Assembly (NCBI RefSeq): GCF_000300855.1
Contig: NZ_ALJF01000023.1
Coordinates: 248,001-312,000, forward strand
Direction of reading: 5' to 3'
DNA length: 64,000 bases
Source of the DNA: Agrobacterium albertimagni AOL15
GTDB lineage: Bacteria > Pseudomonadota > Alphaproteobacteria > Rhizobiales > Rhizobiaceae
Under the pieces are notes generated by a model that saw nothing but the letters and a program-made list of their open reading frames with translations, was not told the origin of the DNA and ran no database searches. A program made the position numbers and the translations under genes. Of the stretch, positions 11,001 through 18,072 are shown in pieces. The first letter of the stretch is position 1, and every line of letters starts with the position of its first letter.

Positions 11001-11284
11001 ACTGCAAAGCCGACAACGCCGAAGACAAAATCCAGGAGGTTCTTCTGAGCGACATTGATGGAATTCTTCGAGCGCACCATGCCAGCTTCAAGAAGCAGGA
11101 ATCCCACCTGCATCATCATCACCATGCCGGCGGCGGCCATCAACCAGGCGAGATCCGCAGAGGCCTTGGCGGTCTGGGCAGTGACAGCCTCTGCCGCATG
11201 AACCGGGAGGGGAAAGCCCAACACGAGGCTCGCTGCCAAGCCGTGAAAAGCAAGGGATGAAATGGAGCGAAACGCAATGATCAC
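8045..11284 (-). CDS. ammonium transporter domain fused to PAS, GGDEF and EAL domains
   Basis: 1079 residues. A signal-like N-terminus (about 1-30) is followed by a complete Amt domain (about 40-440) with both pore histidines in place (VVHATGG and GVHAFAG), the AAT(I)VSGAVAERM block and the usual Amt tail (EDIGLNVAEHG). Then come a coiled linker (about 470-515), a PAS domain (about 515-630), a GGDEF domain (about 640-805, intact ARLGGDEF) and an EAL domain (about 815-1070, with YEALVRW, NVSPVQF, DDFGTGYSS, VVAEGVET). The GGDEF inhibitory RxxD site is not conserved (Arg position is Gly). Both output domains look catalytically competent. The protein most likely senses or carries ammonium at the inner membrane and adjusts c-di-GMP. 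GTG start; no glnK next to it. Confidence 0.93.
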   Translation of the reverse strand: MIIAFRSISSLAFHGLAASLVLGFPLPVHAAEAVTAQTAKASADLAWLMAAAGMVMMMQVGFLLLEAGMVRSKNSINVAQKNLLDFVFGVVGFAVVGFMLAFGRSGFLPVGLDPDYFLLQGLDSWLAGFFVFQVMFCGTAATIVSGAVAERMTLSAYVLGSIILSTLIYPIFVHWVWGTAIGPNSGAFLANLGFVDFAGSTVVHATGGWVALAACLVIGARRGRFDAEGRPVRLAGNNPVLATTGGLILFFGWIGFNGGSTLAANADVAPIILNTVLAGGMGTCVGYVIGARQDGVVLPEKALCGMLGALVAVTAGCHLLEPGGALLTGALGAIVAIVGNHYVEEKLKVDDAVGAVGVHAFAGVAGTLALALLAPVDRLPLGGRFDQFYIQLFGSALNFYWAFGLGYAFFWTLDKLVPVRVTAEAEDIGLNVAEHGTRLGVGHVEDALSKLVSGKADLGDRLPVDQGDEAEKLTRLFNHLMDNIQHQERNRSALEAQVRDQEEAERVTALANATFEAIVMHEGGVIIDGNEQFEVLTGRKIADLIGTSIHDLVDQPGRRMLIEDPNPAPDVSREFQIVRADGSTIPIEARGRNIEYRGRHIRISCLVDLRERKAVESRMRHLAQHDPLTGLANRALFTDTLAAHVEQANDGWGCGVLLVDLDHFKDVNDLYGHPAGDEVIKETARRLTAALGPADMAARLGGDEFAVILGNCHFEAQCEDFGRRLVEAFRQPFDTGQGERIKCGVSIGGALCPEHAGELDELIGRADIALYHAKKSGRNTFRSYRKGMDELIEKRRALEADIERGQERGEFELYLQPRVSASDAAIVGYEALVRWKHPERGMVQPGDFIPVAEVSGKIIELGEWVLIEACRLATGFPQHLHISVNVSPVQFRHPQFLERIEAILGESGVSPHQLELEITESVLIDDDQRARLILGHLKKLGLRIALDDFGTGYSSLSYLSRYPFDVIKIDRSFVSALGTEETADAIVRTIIDLGSGLGMRVVAEGVETVDQARYLSVAGCDELQGYLLGRPQPVDSIAYEVSAEIVSELTSVARLQAHRDKRLSQAGNETALALAANGN

Positions 11285-11343
11285 TGGAAAACCCGGACAA
11301 TATTTCAGGGTTCAGTGTTGCGGTGCATCATTAACATTCGGTG

Positions 11344-11369
11344 ATCGCGAAGAAACATTTCTTCGCGAT
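11344..11369. repeat. perfect 11-bp inverted repeat upstream of the Amt fusion gene
   Basis: ATCGCGAAGAA (11344-11354) and TTCTTCGCGAT (11359-11369) with a 4-nt loop lie 60 bp upstream of the GTG of the Amt-GGDEF-EAL gene and 15 bp past the HlyU-family gene. There is no T-run on either strand. It could be a 3' end for the upstream gene or a regulator site for the fusion gene. Confidence 0.45.
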
Positions 11370-11383
11370 ATTGAAGTGCATCA

Positions 11384-11704
11384 TCAGACGATGCGGGTTT
11401 CCTCGCCGTCCCCGAAAAGCGCCGGACCATTCTGATCGACGATCTGCTGCGCCTTGCGGAAGGTGCAGTCGAGGGCATCATCGAGCGAGGTGAAGACATC
11501 GGCGCGGATGAATTTCCGCTCGAGCACCCGACCGTCCACGGTCTTTTCGATGCGACCGGCCAGACGATACTGACTGCCTTCACGCATGGGCTCGGCGTGG
11601 ATGACGCAGTCCTTGTAGGTCTGCGGCTCTGCCATTGGCTTGGCGGCAGTTTCGGAAGAAGAACCGCCGGTGAAAATAGAGAGGATGCTGGACAGGATAG
11701 ACAT
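11384..11704 (-). CDS. HlyU-family protein
   Basis: 106 residues. The core (YKDCVIHAEPMREGSQYRLA, then the IEK, FIRADVF and DDALDCTFRKAQQIVDQ segments) matches the small HlyU family, found alone in many Rhizobiales and named after a Vibrio haemolysin activator; in rhizobia no haemolysin is involved and the role is unknown. No helix-turn-helix is evident by eye. The ATG at 11704 is preferred to an upstream GTG at 11719 because MSILSSILSIF is the family-like start. Confidence 0.75.
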   Translation of the reverse strand: MSILSSILSIFTGGSSSETAAKPMAEPQTYKDCVIHAEPMREGSQYRLAGRIEKTVDGRVLERKFIRADVFTSLDDALDCTFRKAQQIVDQNGPALFGDGEETRIV

Positions 11705-11816
11705 GGCCTGACCTAGCACAGCAAGGCCCGGCGAGGAAGAGCAGGCAGTTTTCTTCCCGAGTCATCATGGCGTGATACAGTCCGCTTCGGTCGGGAAGGC
11801 TACCGGAGACAGAGGG

Positions 11817-12806
11817 ATGCGGATCGTCATGGGCCTGTTGCTTGCACTCGTTCTGATCAGCATCGCGGCTATCGTCTCTCTCTATCTGAGACCACCGGTG
11901 CTCGCCTTAGAACGCGAGGCCAAGATCGGCGCAGAAACGCCGCTCGATTCGCTTGATGTCCTGATCGCCGACAGCGAGAGTGAAGCTGGCCGCATCCGCG
12001 AAGGGCTTGCCAAGCAGATCGTCTGGGCGGATCCCGCCCGGAAAGAGAAGACGCCGGTCTCAGTGATCTATGTGCACGGCTTTTCCGCCTCGCCGGCGGA
12101 AGTCCGCCCCCTGCCCGACCTCGTGGCACAAGCACTCGGCGCCAATCTCTTTCTCACCCGTCTTACCGGTCACGGTCTCGACGATCCCGACGCCTTGGGC
12201 CTCGCGACGATCGATGACTGGGCGGCAGATGTCGGCGAAGCACTCGCCATCGGCAAACGTCTGGGCGACCGCGTCGTCATCATCTCGACGTCCACCGGTG
12301 CCTCGCTCGTCACCTGGGCGCTCGGCCGCCCGTCGCTTGCCGACAAAGTCGCAGCTTCGGTGTTCCTCTCACCCAATTATGGCGTGCAGGCTTCCGGCAG
12401 CTTCCTGCTGACCGGTCCGTTCGGGGGCTCTCTCGCCCGGCTGATCATCGGCGAGCGCACGGGCTTCGAACCGATCAGCCCGCTCAACGCGCACAACTGG
12501 ACGACGAATTATCCAGTAACCGCGCTCATTCCCATGGCGCAATCGGTCCGGCTGGCCAACCACACACCCGTAGAGGAGATCCGCGTGCCCGCCCTCTTCC
12601 TCCAGTCGGCCGAGGACAAGGTTGTCCGGCCGGATAAGACGGCGGCGATTGCGGCGCGTTGGGGCGCCGATCATGTACTCATCGATCCAGGCCCGACCGG
12701 CGACGCCAACAACCATGTGATCGCCGGCGACACCTATTCGCCCGAGACCACGGAGCCGATCGCGAAGATCATCCTGGACTGGCTCGCTGGCCAAGGTATC
12801 AGATGA
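11817..12806 (+). CDS. alpha/beta hydrolase, membrane-anchored or secreted
   Basis: 329 residues. An N-terminal hydrophobic segment (about 6-25) is an uncleaved anchor or signal. The fold shows an oxyanion HG block (IYVHGFSASPAEV), a nucleophile elbow reading STSTG (IISTSTGAS) where GxSxG is usual, an acid near SAEDKVV and a C-terminal histidine in NNHVIAGD. The first Gly of the elbow replaced by Ser is uncommon but tolerated in some lipase-like families. Substrate unknown, probably an ester or acylglycerol. Its 3' end overlaps the convergent ilvA gene by 8 bp. Confidence 0.82.
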   Translation: MRIVMGLLLALVLISIAAIVSLYLRPPVLALEREAKIGAETPLDSLDVLIADSESEAGRIREGLAKQIVWADPARKEKTPVSVIYVHGFSASPAEVRPLPDLVAQALGANLFLTRLTGHGLDDPDALGLATIDDWAADVGEALAIGKRLGDRVVIISTSTGASLVTWALGRPSLADKVAASVFLSPNYGVQASGSFLLTGPFGGSLARLIIGERTGFEPISPLNAHNWTTNYPVTALIPMAQSVRLANHTPVEEIRVPALFLQSAEDKVVRPDKTAAIAARWGADHVLIDPGPTGDANNHVIAGDTYSPETTEPIAKIILDWLAGQGIR

Positions 12807-14049
12807 TGAGGTTGGCGAGGATCTCGTTTTCGGTGATGTCCTCGAAGCCGAGACCTGCCTGATCGAAACGGTCGAAGAGCTCTGCGAAGTTCTCGCGCTT
12901 GCCCGTCTCGATGCCGATCAGAATCGAGCCGAAGTTGCGCGCCGACTTCTTGAGGTACTCGAAGCGGGCAATATCGTCTTCGGGCCCGAGCAGATTGAGG
13001 AAGTCACGCAGCGCACCTGGACGCTGCGGCAGGCGCAGGATGAAGTATTTCTTCAAGCCGGCGTAACGCATGGCGCGTTCCTTGACGTCCGGCAGACGCT
13101 CGAAATCGAAATTGCCGCCGGAGACGACGGCGACGATCGTTCGACCGCTCAAGGCGACTCGCGGCAGAAGATCCAGGGCCGCCAGTGCCAGCGCCCCTGC
13201 TGGTTCCAGCACCACGCCCTCGACATTCAGCATGTCGGTCATGGTCACGCAGATCGCGTTTTCCGGTACGATCAGCACCTGGTCAGGGCGGAAGGCCTTC
13301 AGCGCTCCGAAATTATGGTCGCCGATCCGGGCGACGGCTGCCCCATCGACGAAATTGTCGACCTTGGGCAGCGTGACGACCTTGCCGGCTTCAAGGCTCT
13401 TCTTCAGGCTCGGTGCGCCCTGGGGTTCGCAGAAGATCATCGCCTCGGGCGAAACCTTGCCGGCCATATAGCCGGTCATGCCCGACGAGAGCCCGCCGCC
13501 GCCGACCGGCATGATGACGAGATCAGGCGTCACGCCTTCCGGCAGCTGCTGCATCACTTCAGCCGCTACCGTCGCCTGGCCCTCGATGATATCGGGATGG
13601 TCGAAGGGCGGCACCATATAGCCGCCGATCGCTTCGACATGTTCGCGTGCCGCCTGATAGCACTGATCGAAGATATCGCCGATCAGGCGAATGGTGATGA
13701 ATTCGCCGCCGAAGATGCGGGTCTTGTCGATCTTCTGCTGCGGCGTCGTCACCGGCATGAAGACCACGCCCTGCACGCCGAAATGGCGGCAGACATAGGC
13801 GAATCCCTGGGCATGATTGCCAGCGGAGGCGCAGACAAAGGTGGTGCCGGAGGGGCTGTCGGCGACGATCTTGCGGAAAAAGTTGAAGGCGCCCCGGATC
13901 TTGTAGGAGCGAACAGGCGTCAGGTCCTCGCGCTTCAGATAGACATTGGCGCCGTAACGGGCGCTCAAATGCTCGTTCAGTTGCAGCGGCGTCTCGGGGA
14001 AAAGCCCGCGCATGGCTTCAAGCGCTTGGTCGACCTGATCGGGGGTCAC
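12799..14049 (-). CDS. ilvA: threonine ammonia-lyase
   Basis: 416 residues. PLP-dependent fold type II: the Schiff-base Lys is in RSYKIRGAFNFF (about residue 50), followed by ASAGNHAQG and the phosphate-binding GGGGLSSG loop (about 185). The C-terminus (about 330-410) is a single ACT-like regulatory domain, shorter than the tandem pair of the long biosynthetic form. It converts threonine to 2-oxobutanoate and ammonia, the first step of isoleucine synthesis; the ilvD gene further along the window acts in the same pathway. Divergent from trkH. Confidence 0.93.
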   Translation of the reverse strand: MTPDQVDQALEAMRGLFPETPLQLNEHLSARYGANVYLKREDLTPVRSYKIRGAFNFFRKIVADSPSGTTFVCASAGNHAQGFAYVCRHFGVQGVVFMPVTTPQQKIDKTRIFGGEFITIRLIGDIFDQCYQAAREHVEAIGGYMVPPFDHPDIIEGQATVAAEVMQQLPEGVTPDLVIMPVGGGGLSSGMTGYMAGKVSPEAMIFCEPQGAPSLKKSLEAGKVVTLPKVDNFVDGAAVARIGDHNFGALKAFRPDQVLIVPENAICVTMTDMLNVEGVVLEPAGALALAALDLLPRVALSGRTIVAVVSGGNFDFERLPDVKERAMRYAGLKKYFILRLPQRPGALRDFLNLLGPEDDIARFEYLKKSARNFGSILIGIETGKRENFAELFDRFDQAGLGFEDITENEILANLII

Positions 14050-14145
14050 GTCAGCCTCCGTTGAATTTTGGACAGAGCCCCGCTATGGCATAGACATCGG
14101 GCAGAGACAAAGCCTCTTTGCGTTGCAACAGACGGAAGTCATTCC

Positions 14146-15600
14146 TTGAATACCAATCTGCTCCGCTCCGTCGTCTATATCGCAGCCCTGTGCGGGCTCT
14201 ATCTGGCCACCGCCATGCTGATCCCGGCCATGGTGGACCTCTATTATGGCGATCCCCATTGGTCTGTCTTTACGGTGTCTGCAGCCATGGTTGGCGGTCT
14301 GTCGGTCACGGCAGCCATGGCAACGCGCGGGCCGCCGCCGGCCTTCTCCAAGCGCATGGGCTTTCTGCTCGTCAACGTGCTCTGGGCCACCTTTTCGCTG
14401 GTCGGTGCGATCCCGATCTATTTCTCTCAGCTCGACCTCACTTTTGCCCAGGCCCTGTTCGAATCGGTTTCAGCCATTACCACGACAGGCTCGACCGTTC
14501 TTTCCGGACTGGACGACATGGCGCCCGGTCTCCTCGTCTGGCGCTCGCTGCTGCAATGGCTGGGCGGCATCGGGATCGTCGCGCTCGGCCTGTTCGTGCT
14601 GCCATTCCTCCGCGTGGGCGGCGTCTCCTTCTTCAAGATGGAATCCTCCGATATCGCGGACAAGCCGTTCGCACGCATCGCCACCTTTACCAGCGCCTTC
14701 GTCGCCATCTATGTCGCGATTACCCTGATTTGCATGATCGCCTATGATGTCTTCGGCATGAGCCATTTCGATGCGCTCAACCACGCCCTGACGACGATCG
14801 CCACCGGTGGCTTCTCCACCCACGACGCCTCTTTCGGCTATTTCGACAGCTATGCACTGCGCTGGATCGCGACCTTCTTCATGACGGTCTGCAGCCTGCC
14901 CTTCTCGATCCTGATCGTCTTCTTCATCAAGGGGCGCCTCGACGCGCTGCGCGATCCGCAGATCCTCGTCTTCCTCGGCTATCTCTCGGCCTTCGCCGTC
15001 TCTGCTGCGCTCTACAACCATCTGCGCAACGGCGTGGACCTGCCGCTGGCACTCTCGCATTCCTTCTTCAATTTCGCATCGATCCTGTCGACGACAGGCT
15101 ATGCCAGCGAGGACTATACCATGTGGGGGCCGTTCGCGGTCGCGGCCGCCTTCTTCGCCACCTTCATGGGCGGCTGCTCCGGCTCGACGGCCGGCGGCAT
15201 CAAGGCCTATCGTTTCGTCATCATATTCAACATCATCGTCACGGGGCTGAAGCGGCTCATCTATCCGAATGCCGTCTATTCCGTCCGCTACGGAAACCAG
15301 ATCGTCGATGCCGACACGCAGCGCGCGGTATTCCTGTTCTTCAGCGCCTATATCTTCATCTGGGTGATCGGCAGCCTTGCCATGGCGCTTGCCGGCTACG
15401 ATTTTGCCACCGCCTCATCTGCCGTCATCACGGCGCTCTCGAATGTCGGCCCCGGCATCGGTTCGCTGATCGGCCCGGCCGGCAACTTCGCCACGATGCA
15501 CGATCCCGAACTCTACATCCTGTCGCTTGCCATGCTGCTCGGCCGTCTCGAAGTGCTGACCGTCATGGTTCTGCTGGTACCGATCTTCTGGCGGTCTTGA
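14146..15600 (+). CDS. trkH: TrkH-family potassium uptake protein
   Basis: 484 residues from a TTG start at 14146, chosen because GGAAG sits 7 bases upstream and the length then equals typical TrkH. Hydrophobic throughout, with the four P-loop signatures of the Trk/Ktr family: ITTTGSTVL (about 115), IATGGFSTH, ILSTTGYAS and ALSNVGPGIGS. The GCSGSTAGGIKAYR block near residue 350 is diagnostic. It forms the K+-translocating channel subunit of the Trk system in the inner membrane and normally needs TrkA, which is not in this window. Confidence 0.93.
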   Translation: MNTNLLRSVVYIAALCGLYLATAMLIPAMVDLYYGDPHWSVFTVSAAMVGGLSVTAAMATRGPPPAFSKRMGFLLVNVLWATFSLVGAIPIYFSQLDLTFAQALFESVSAITTTGSTVLSGLDDMAPGLLVWRSLLQWLGGIGIVALGLFVLPFLRVGGVSFFKMESSDIADKPFARIATFTSAFVAIYVAITLICMIAYDVFGMSHFDALNHALTTIATGGFSTHDASFGYFDSYALRWIATFFMTVCSLPFSILIVFFIKGRLDALRDPQILVFLGYLSAFAVSAALYNHLRNGVDLPLALSHSFFNFASILSTTGYASEDYTMWGPFAVAAAFFATFMGGCSGSTAGGIKAYRFVIIFNIIVTGLKRLIYPNAVYSVRYGNQIVDADTQRAVFLFFSAYIFIWVIGSLAMALAGYDFATASSAVITALSNVGPGIGSLIGPAGNFATMHDPELYILSLAMLLGRLEVLTVMVLLVPIFWRS

Positions 15601-15695
15601 GCATCAGGCCTTCGTGATCGCAGAGAACCGCTCCGCGCTTGACGCCCGGGCTTTGTTCTTCCCACACTCCGGCTGAATCAAAGCCGGAGAATCAC

Positions 15696-16295
15696 GTGTT
15701 TCTGAAATACCAAGCCCCTGCCCGCGACCTTGCCGTCACCATCGTCGGCGCACTTCTTTTTGCGGCACCGGTCAAGGCCGGCCCGCTTCTCGACGCGGCG
15801 ATCGAGGCAGAGAAACTCGCGGCACAGAACGATGCAAAGGGTGCCTTCGAGGCGATGCGCTCAGGGCTTGCAGCTTTCAGCCAGAGCTTGCCGCTGACGG
15901 TCCCCCGCGCCGTCTTCATCACGGAAGTCCCGAAGGCCTACAGGGCTTATTCTGAGAAATCAGAGCCGGTTTTCGCCACCGGCGAGAAGCTCATCACCTA
16001 TGTCGAGGTGGCCGGGCTCAAATGGCGCCCGGCGCCCGACAACCAGCGGGAATCCCGCTTCACGGTCGACCTTGAACTCACCGACGACAAGGGCAAGACG
16101 CTGGCGCTGCAAAAGGAATTCGGCAATTTCACCTTCACCGGCCATTCGGATGCGATCGAGATCTACACCCATCTGACGCTCGACGTGGATGGCGCCAAGC
16201 CCGGTGCCTATGTGCTACGCTATACCGTGAACGACGTGATCGCCGAACGCTCGACGCCTTTCGAACTGCCCTTCACGCTCAAGGGCAAGAGCTGA
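15696..16295 (+). CDS. secreted protein of unknown function
   Basis: 199 residues from a GTG at 15696 with GGAGA 5 bases upstream. The first 30 residues contain a hydrophobic stretch ending in an AAPVKAG-like signal peptidase site. The mature part has a short helical N-terminal region (EAEKLAAQNDAKGAFEAM) and then alternating beta-strand pattern up to the end (YVLRYTVNDVIAERSTPFELPFTLKG), resembling an all-beta periplasmic domain. No recognised catalytic motif. Convergent with the ABC permease gene. I do not recognise the family. Confidence 0.7.
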   Translation: MFLKYQAPARDLAVTIVGALLFAAPVKAGPLLDAAIEAEKLAAQNDAKGAFEAMRSGLAAFSQSLPLTVPRAVFITEVPKAYRAYSEKSEPVFATGEKLITYVEVAGLKWRPAPDNQRESRFTVDLELTDDKGKTLALQKEFGNFTFTGHSDAIEIYTHLTLDVDGAKPGAYVLRYTVNDVIAERSTPFELPFTLKGKS

Positions 16296-16317
16296 ACGCC
16301 CACATCGGGCGTTCAGC
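16291..16317. terminator. stem-loop between convergent genes
   Basis: GCTGAACGCCC (16291-16301) pairs perfectly with GGGCGTTCAGC (16307-16317) across a 5-nt loop. It covers the stop codon of the secreted unknown and lies 9 bp from the stop of the permease. There is no T-run, but the position fits a shared transcript end. Confidence 0.5.
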
Positions 16318-16325
16318 GTGTCAGA

Positions 16326-17144
16326 TCAATTCGCCATGGTCGAGCGGTGCGCCCAGCCGGTCATGCGCTTTTCGAGCCAGGCCATCAGTGCATACATGGC
16401 GATGCCCTCGACCGCGAGCGCCAGGAGCCCGGCAAAGACCAAGGGCACGTTGAACTGGCTTTGGGCCGAGCTCATCATGTTGCCGAGGCCGTAATTCGAG
16501 GCCACCGTCTCCGAGACAACAGAGCCAACGAAGGCGAGCGTGATCGCTATCTTCAGCGAGCCGAAGAAATAGGGCATCGACCGGGGAATGCCGACCTTCA
16601 GCATGATGTCGAGCTTCCTGGCGCCCAGCGCCCGCAGCACGTCCTCGGTCTCGGGCTCAATGGTGGCAAGGCCCGTCGCAACATTGACGACGATCGGGAA
16701 GAAGGAGATCAGGAAGGCGGTCAACACAGCCGGCACGGTGCCGATGCCGAACCAGATGACAAGAATCGGCACGAGCGCCACCTTGGGGATGGCGTTGAAG
16801 CCGATCATCAGGGGGTAGAGCCCGGCATAGATGGACTTAGACCAGCCGATGAACAGCCCGAGCCCCAGGCCCGCCACGACCGCGATCAGGAAGCCGAGCG
16901 TCGTCGTGTAGAGGGTCTGCAGCGAGTTCTTCCAGATCGGCGACCAGTATTGCACCACCGCCTCGAAGACGCGTGATGGTGCCGGCAGGATGGTCGGTGG
17001 CATGGCGAGTGCAAGGACCGTCAGTTCCCAGATGGCGAAGAGCGCCAGCGTGTAGAGGAAGGGTGCCGCCCGCACCCAGTTGATGCGCTGCATCACGGGC
17101 TTGACCACCGGCCGGGTCGGCGCTGTCTCGATCGTCATCGTCAT
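16326..17144 (-). CDS. ABC transporter permease (SsuC/TauC/ThiX type)
   Basis: 272 residues with about six transmembrane segments and the inner-membrane permease EAA-like loop (ATIEPETEDVLRALGARKLD, then the GIP residues). This is the binding-protein-dependent permease type that goes with NMT1/SsuA-like receptors. The ATG overlaps the stop of the ATPase gene by 4 bp (ATGA), so the two are translationally coupled. The substrate is not evident from the permease. Confidence 0.9.
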   Translation of the reverse strand: MTMTIETAPTRPVVKPVMQRINWVRAAPFLYTLALFAIWELTVLALAMPPTILPAPSRVFEAVVQYWSPIWKNSLQTLYTTTLGFLIAVVAGLGLGLFIGWSKSIYAGLYPLMIGFNAIPKVALVPILVIWFGIGTVPAVLTAFLISFFPIVVNVATGLATIEPETEDVLRALGARKLDIMLKVGIPRSMPYFFGSLKIAITLAFVGSVVSETVASNYGLGNMMSSAQSQFNVPLVFAGLLALAVEGIAMYALMAWLEKRMTGWAHRSTMAN

Positions 17145-17929
17145 GCCGCCACCCTCGCCTTTGCGATTTCGCCGTGCAGCACATGCACCATGTCGTTGAA
17201 TTCGGTCTGGTACATCAGTTCCAGATCCCTCGGCCGCGCGAAGGGCACAGTATGCTCCTTGACCACCTTGCCGGGTCTGGCACTCATCACGAAGATCCGG
17301 TCGGCAAGGAAGACCGCCTCGCGCAGGTCATGGGTGACGAGCACGATGGTCACGCCCTGGGCTGCATGCAGATCGCGGATGACGCACCAGAGCTCCTCGC
17401 GGGTGAAGGCGTCGAGCGCGCCGAAGGGCTCGTCGAGCATCAGCAGTTCCGGTTCGTGGATGAGCGCCCGGCAGAGATTAGCGCGCTGCTGCATGCCGCC
17501 GGAGAGCTGCCAGGGGAATTTCGAGCCGACACCCTTCAAGCCGACGATCTCGAGGAGGTTTTCGGCCTTTTCGACATATTCCTTCTTGTTGGCTCGAAGG
17601 CGATGGCGATGCCGCTCGACGATCTCGAGCGGCAGGAGAATGTTTTCGAGCGTCGTGCGCCAGGGCAGCATGGTCGGGTTCTGGAAGGCCATGCCGACGA
17701 TCGACACCGGCTTGGTCACCTGCTGGCCGGCGACGATGACGACACCGGATTGCGGGATGTGCAGCCCGGTCACGAGCTTCATCAGGGTGGACTTACCACA
17801 GCCGGACGGGCCGACCACGGCGGAGAATTCGCCCTTGTCGACGCGCATGGTGAGGCCGGACACGGCCAGCGTACCGTCCGCGCCGCCATAGCGCATGTCG
17901 ACATTGTCGATGGAAACGAGGTGGGACAT
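17141..17929 (-). CDS. ABC transporter ATP-binding protein (SsuB/TauB type)
   Basis: 262 residues. Walker A is GPSGCGKST (about residue 41), the ABC signature is LSGGMQQR (about 143), Walker B is LLMLDEPFGALD, and the H-loop is in VLVTHDLREAV. ATG at 17929 is used since GGAG lies just upstream. It powers import together with the permease downstream and the periplasmic receptor upstream. A RIME-like palindromic element fills the gap to the receptor gene. Confidence 0.92.
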   Translation of the reverse strand: MSHLVSIDNVDMRYGGADGTLAVSGLTMRVDKGEFSAVVGPSGCGKSTLMKLVTGLHIPQSGVVIVAGQQVTKPVSIVGMAFQNPTMLPWRTTLENILLPLEIVERHRHRLRANKKEYVEKAENLLEIVGLKGVGSKFPWQLSGGMQQRANLCRALIHEPELLMLDEPFGALDAFTREELWCVIRDLHAAQGVTIVLVTHDLREAVFLADRIFVMSARPGKVVKEHTVPFARPRDLELMYQTEFNDMVHVLHGEIAKARVAA

Positions 17930-17958
17930 CGGGGCTCCGGTCAATGTTGCATTACCCA

Positions 17959-18068
17959 ACCTCCCCTTGAGGGGGAGGTCGCTGCGAAGCAGCGGGTGGG
18001 GTGATCTCGCGAAAGGTCACCCCACCCCGAACCTGCGGTTCGACCCTCCCCCTCAAAGGGAGGGTGAG
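17959..18068. repeat. RIME-like palindromic intergenic element
   Basis: About 110 bp filling nearly the whole spacer between receptor and ATPase genes. It is a set of stems: ACCTCCCC/GGGGGAGGT (17959-17979), GCTGCGAAGCAGC, a larger GGTGGGGTGA/TCACCCCACC stem, GAACCTGCGGTTC, and ACCCTCCCCCTC/AAGGGAGGGT at the end. Length and structure resemble the rhizobial intergenic mosaic element RIME1 (about 108 bp, two large palindromes); identity with RIME1 is from memory, not an alignment. Confidence 0.75.
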
Positions 18069-18072
18069 ACCA

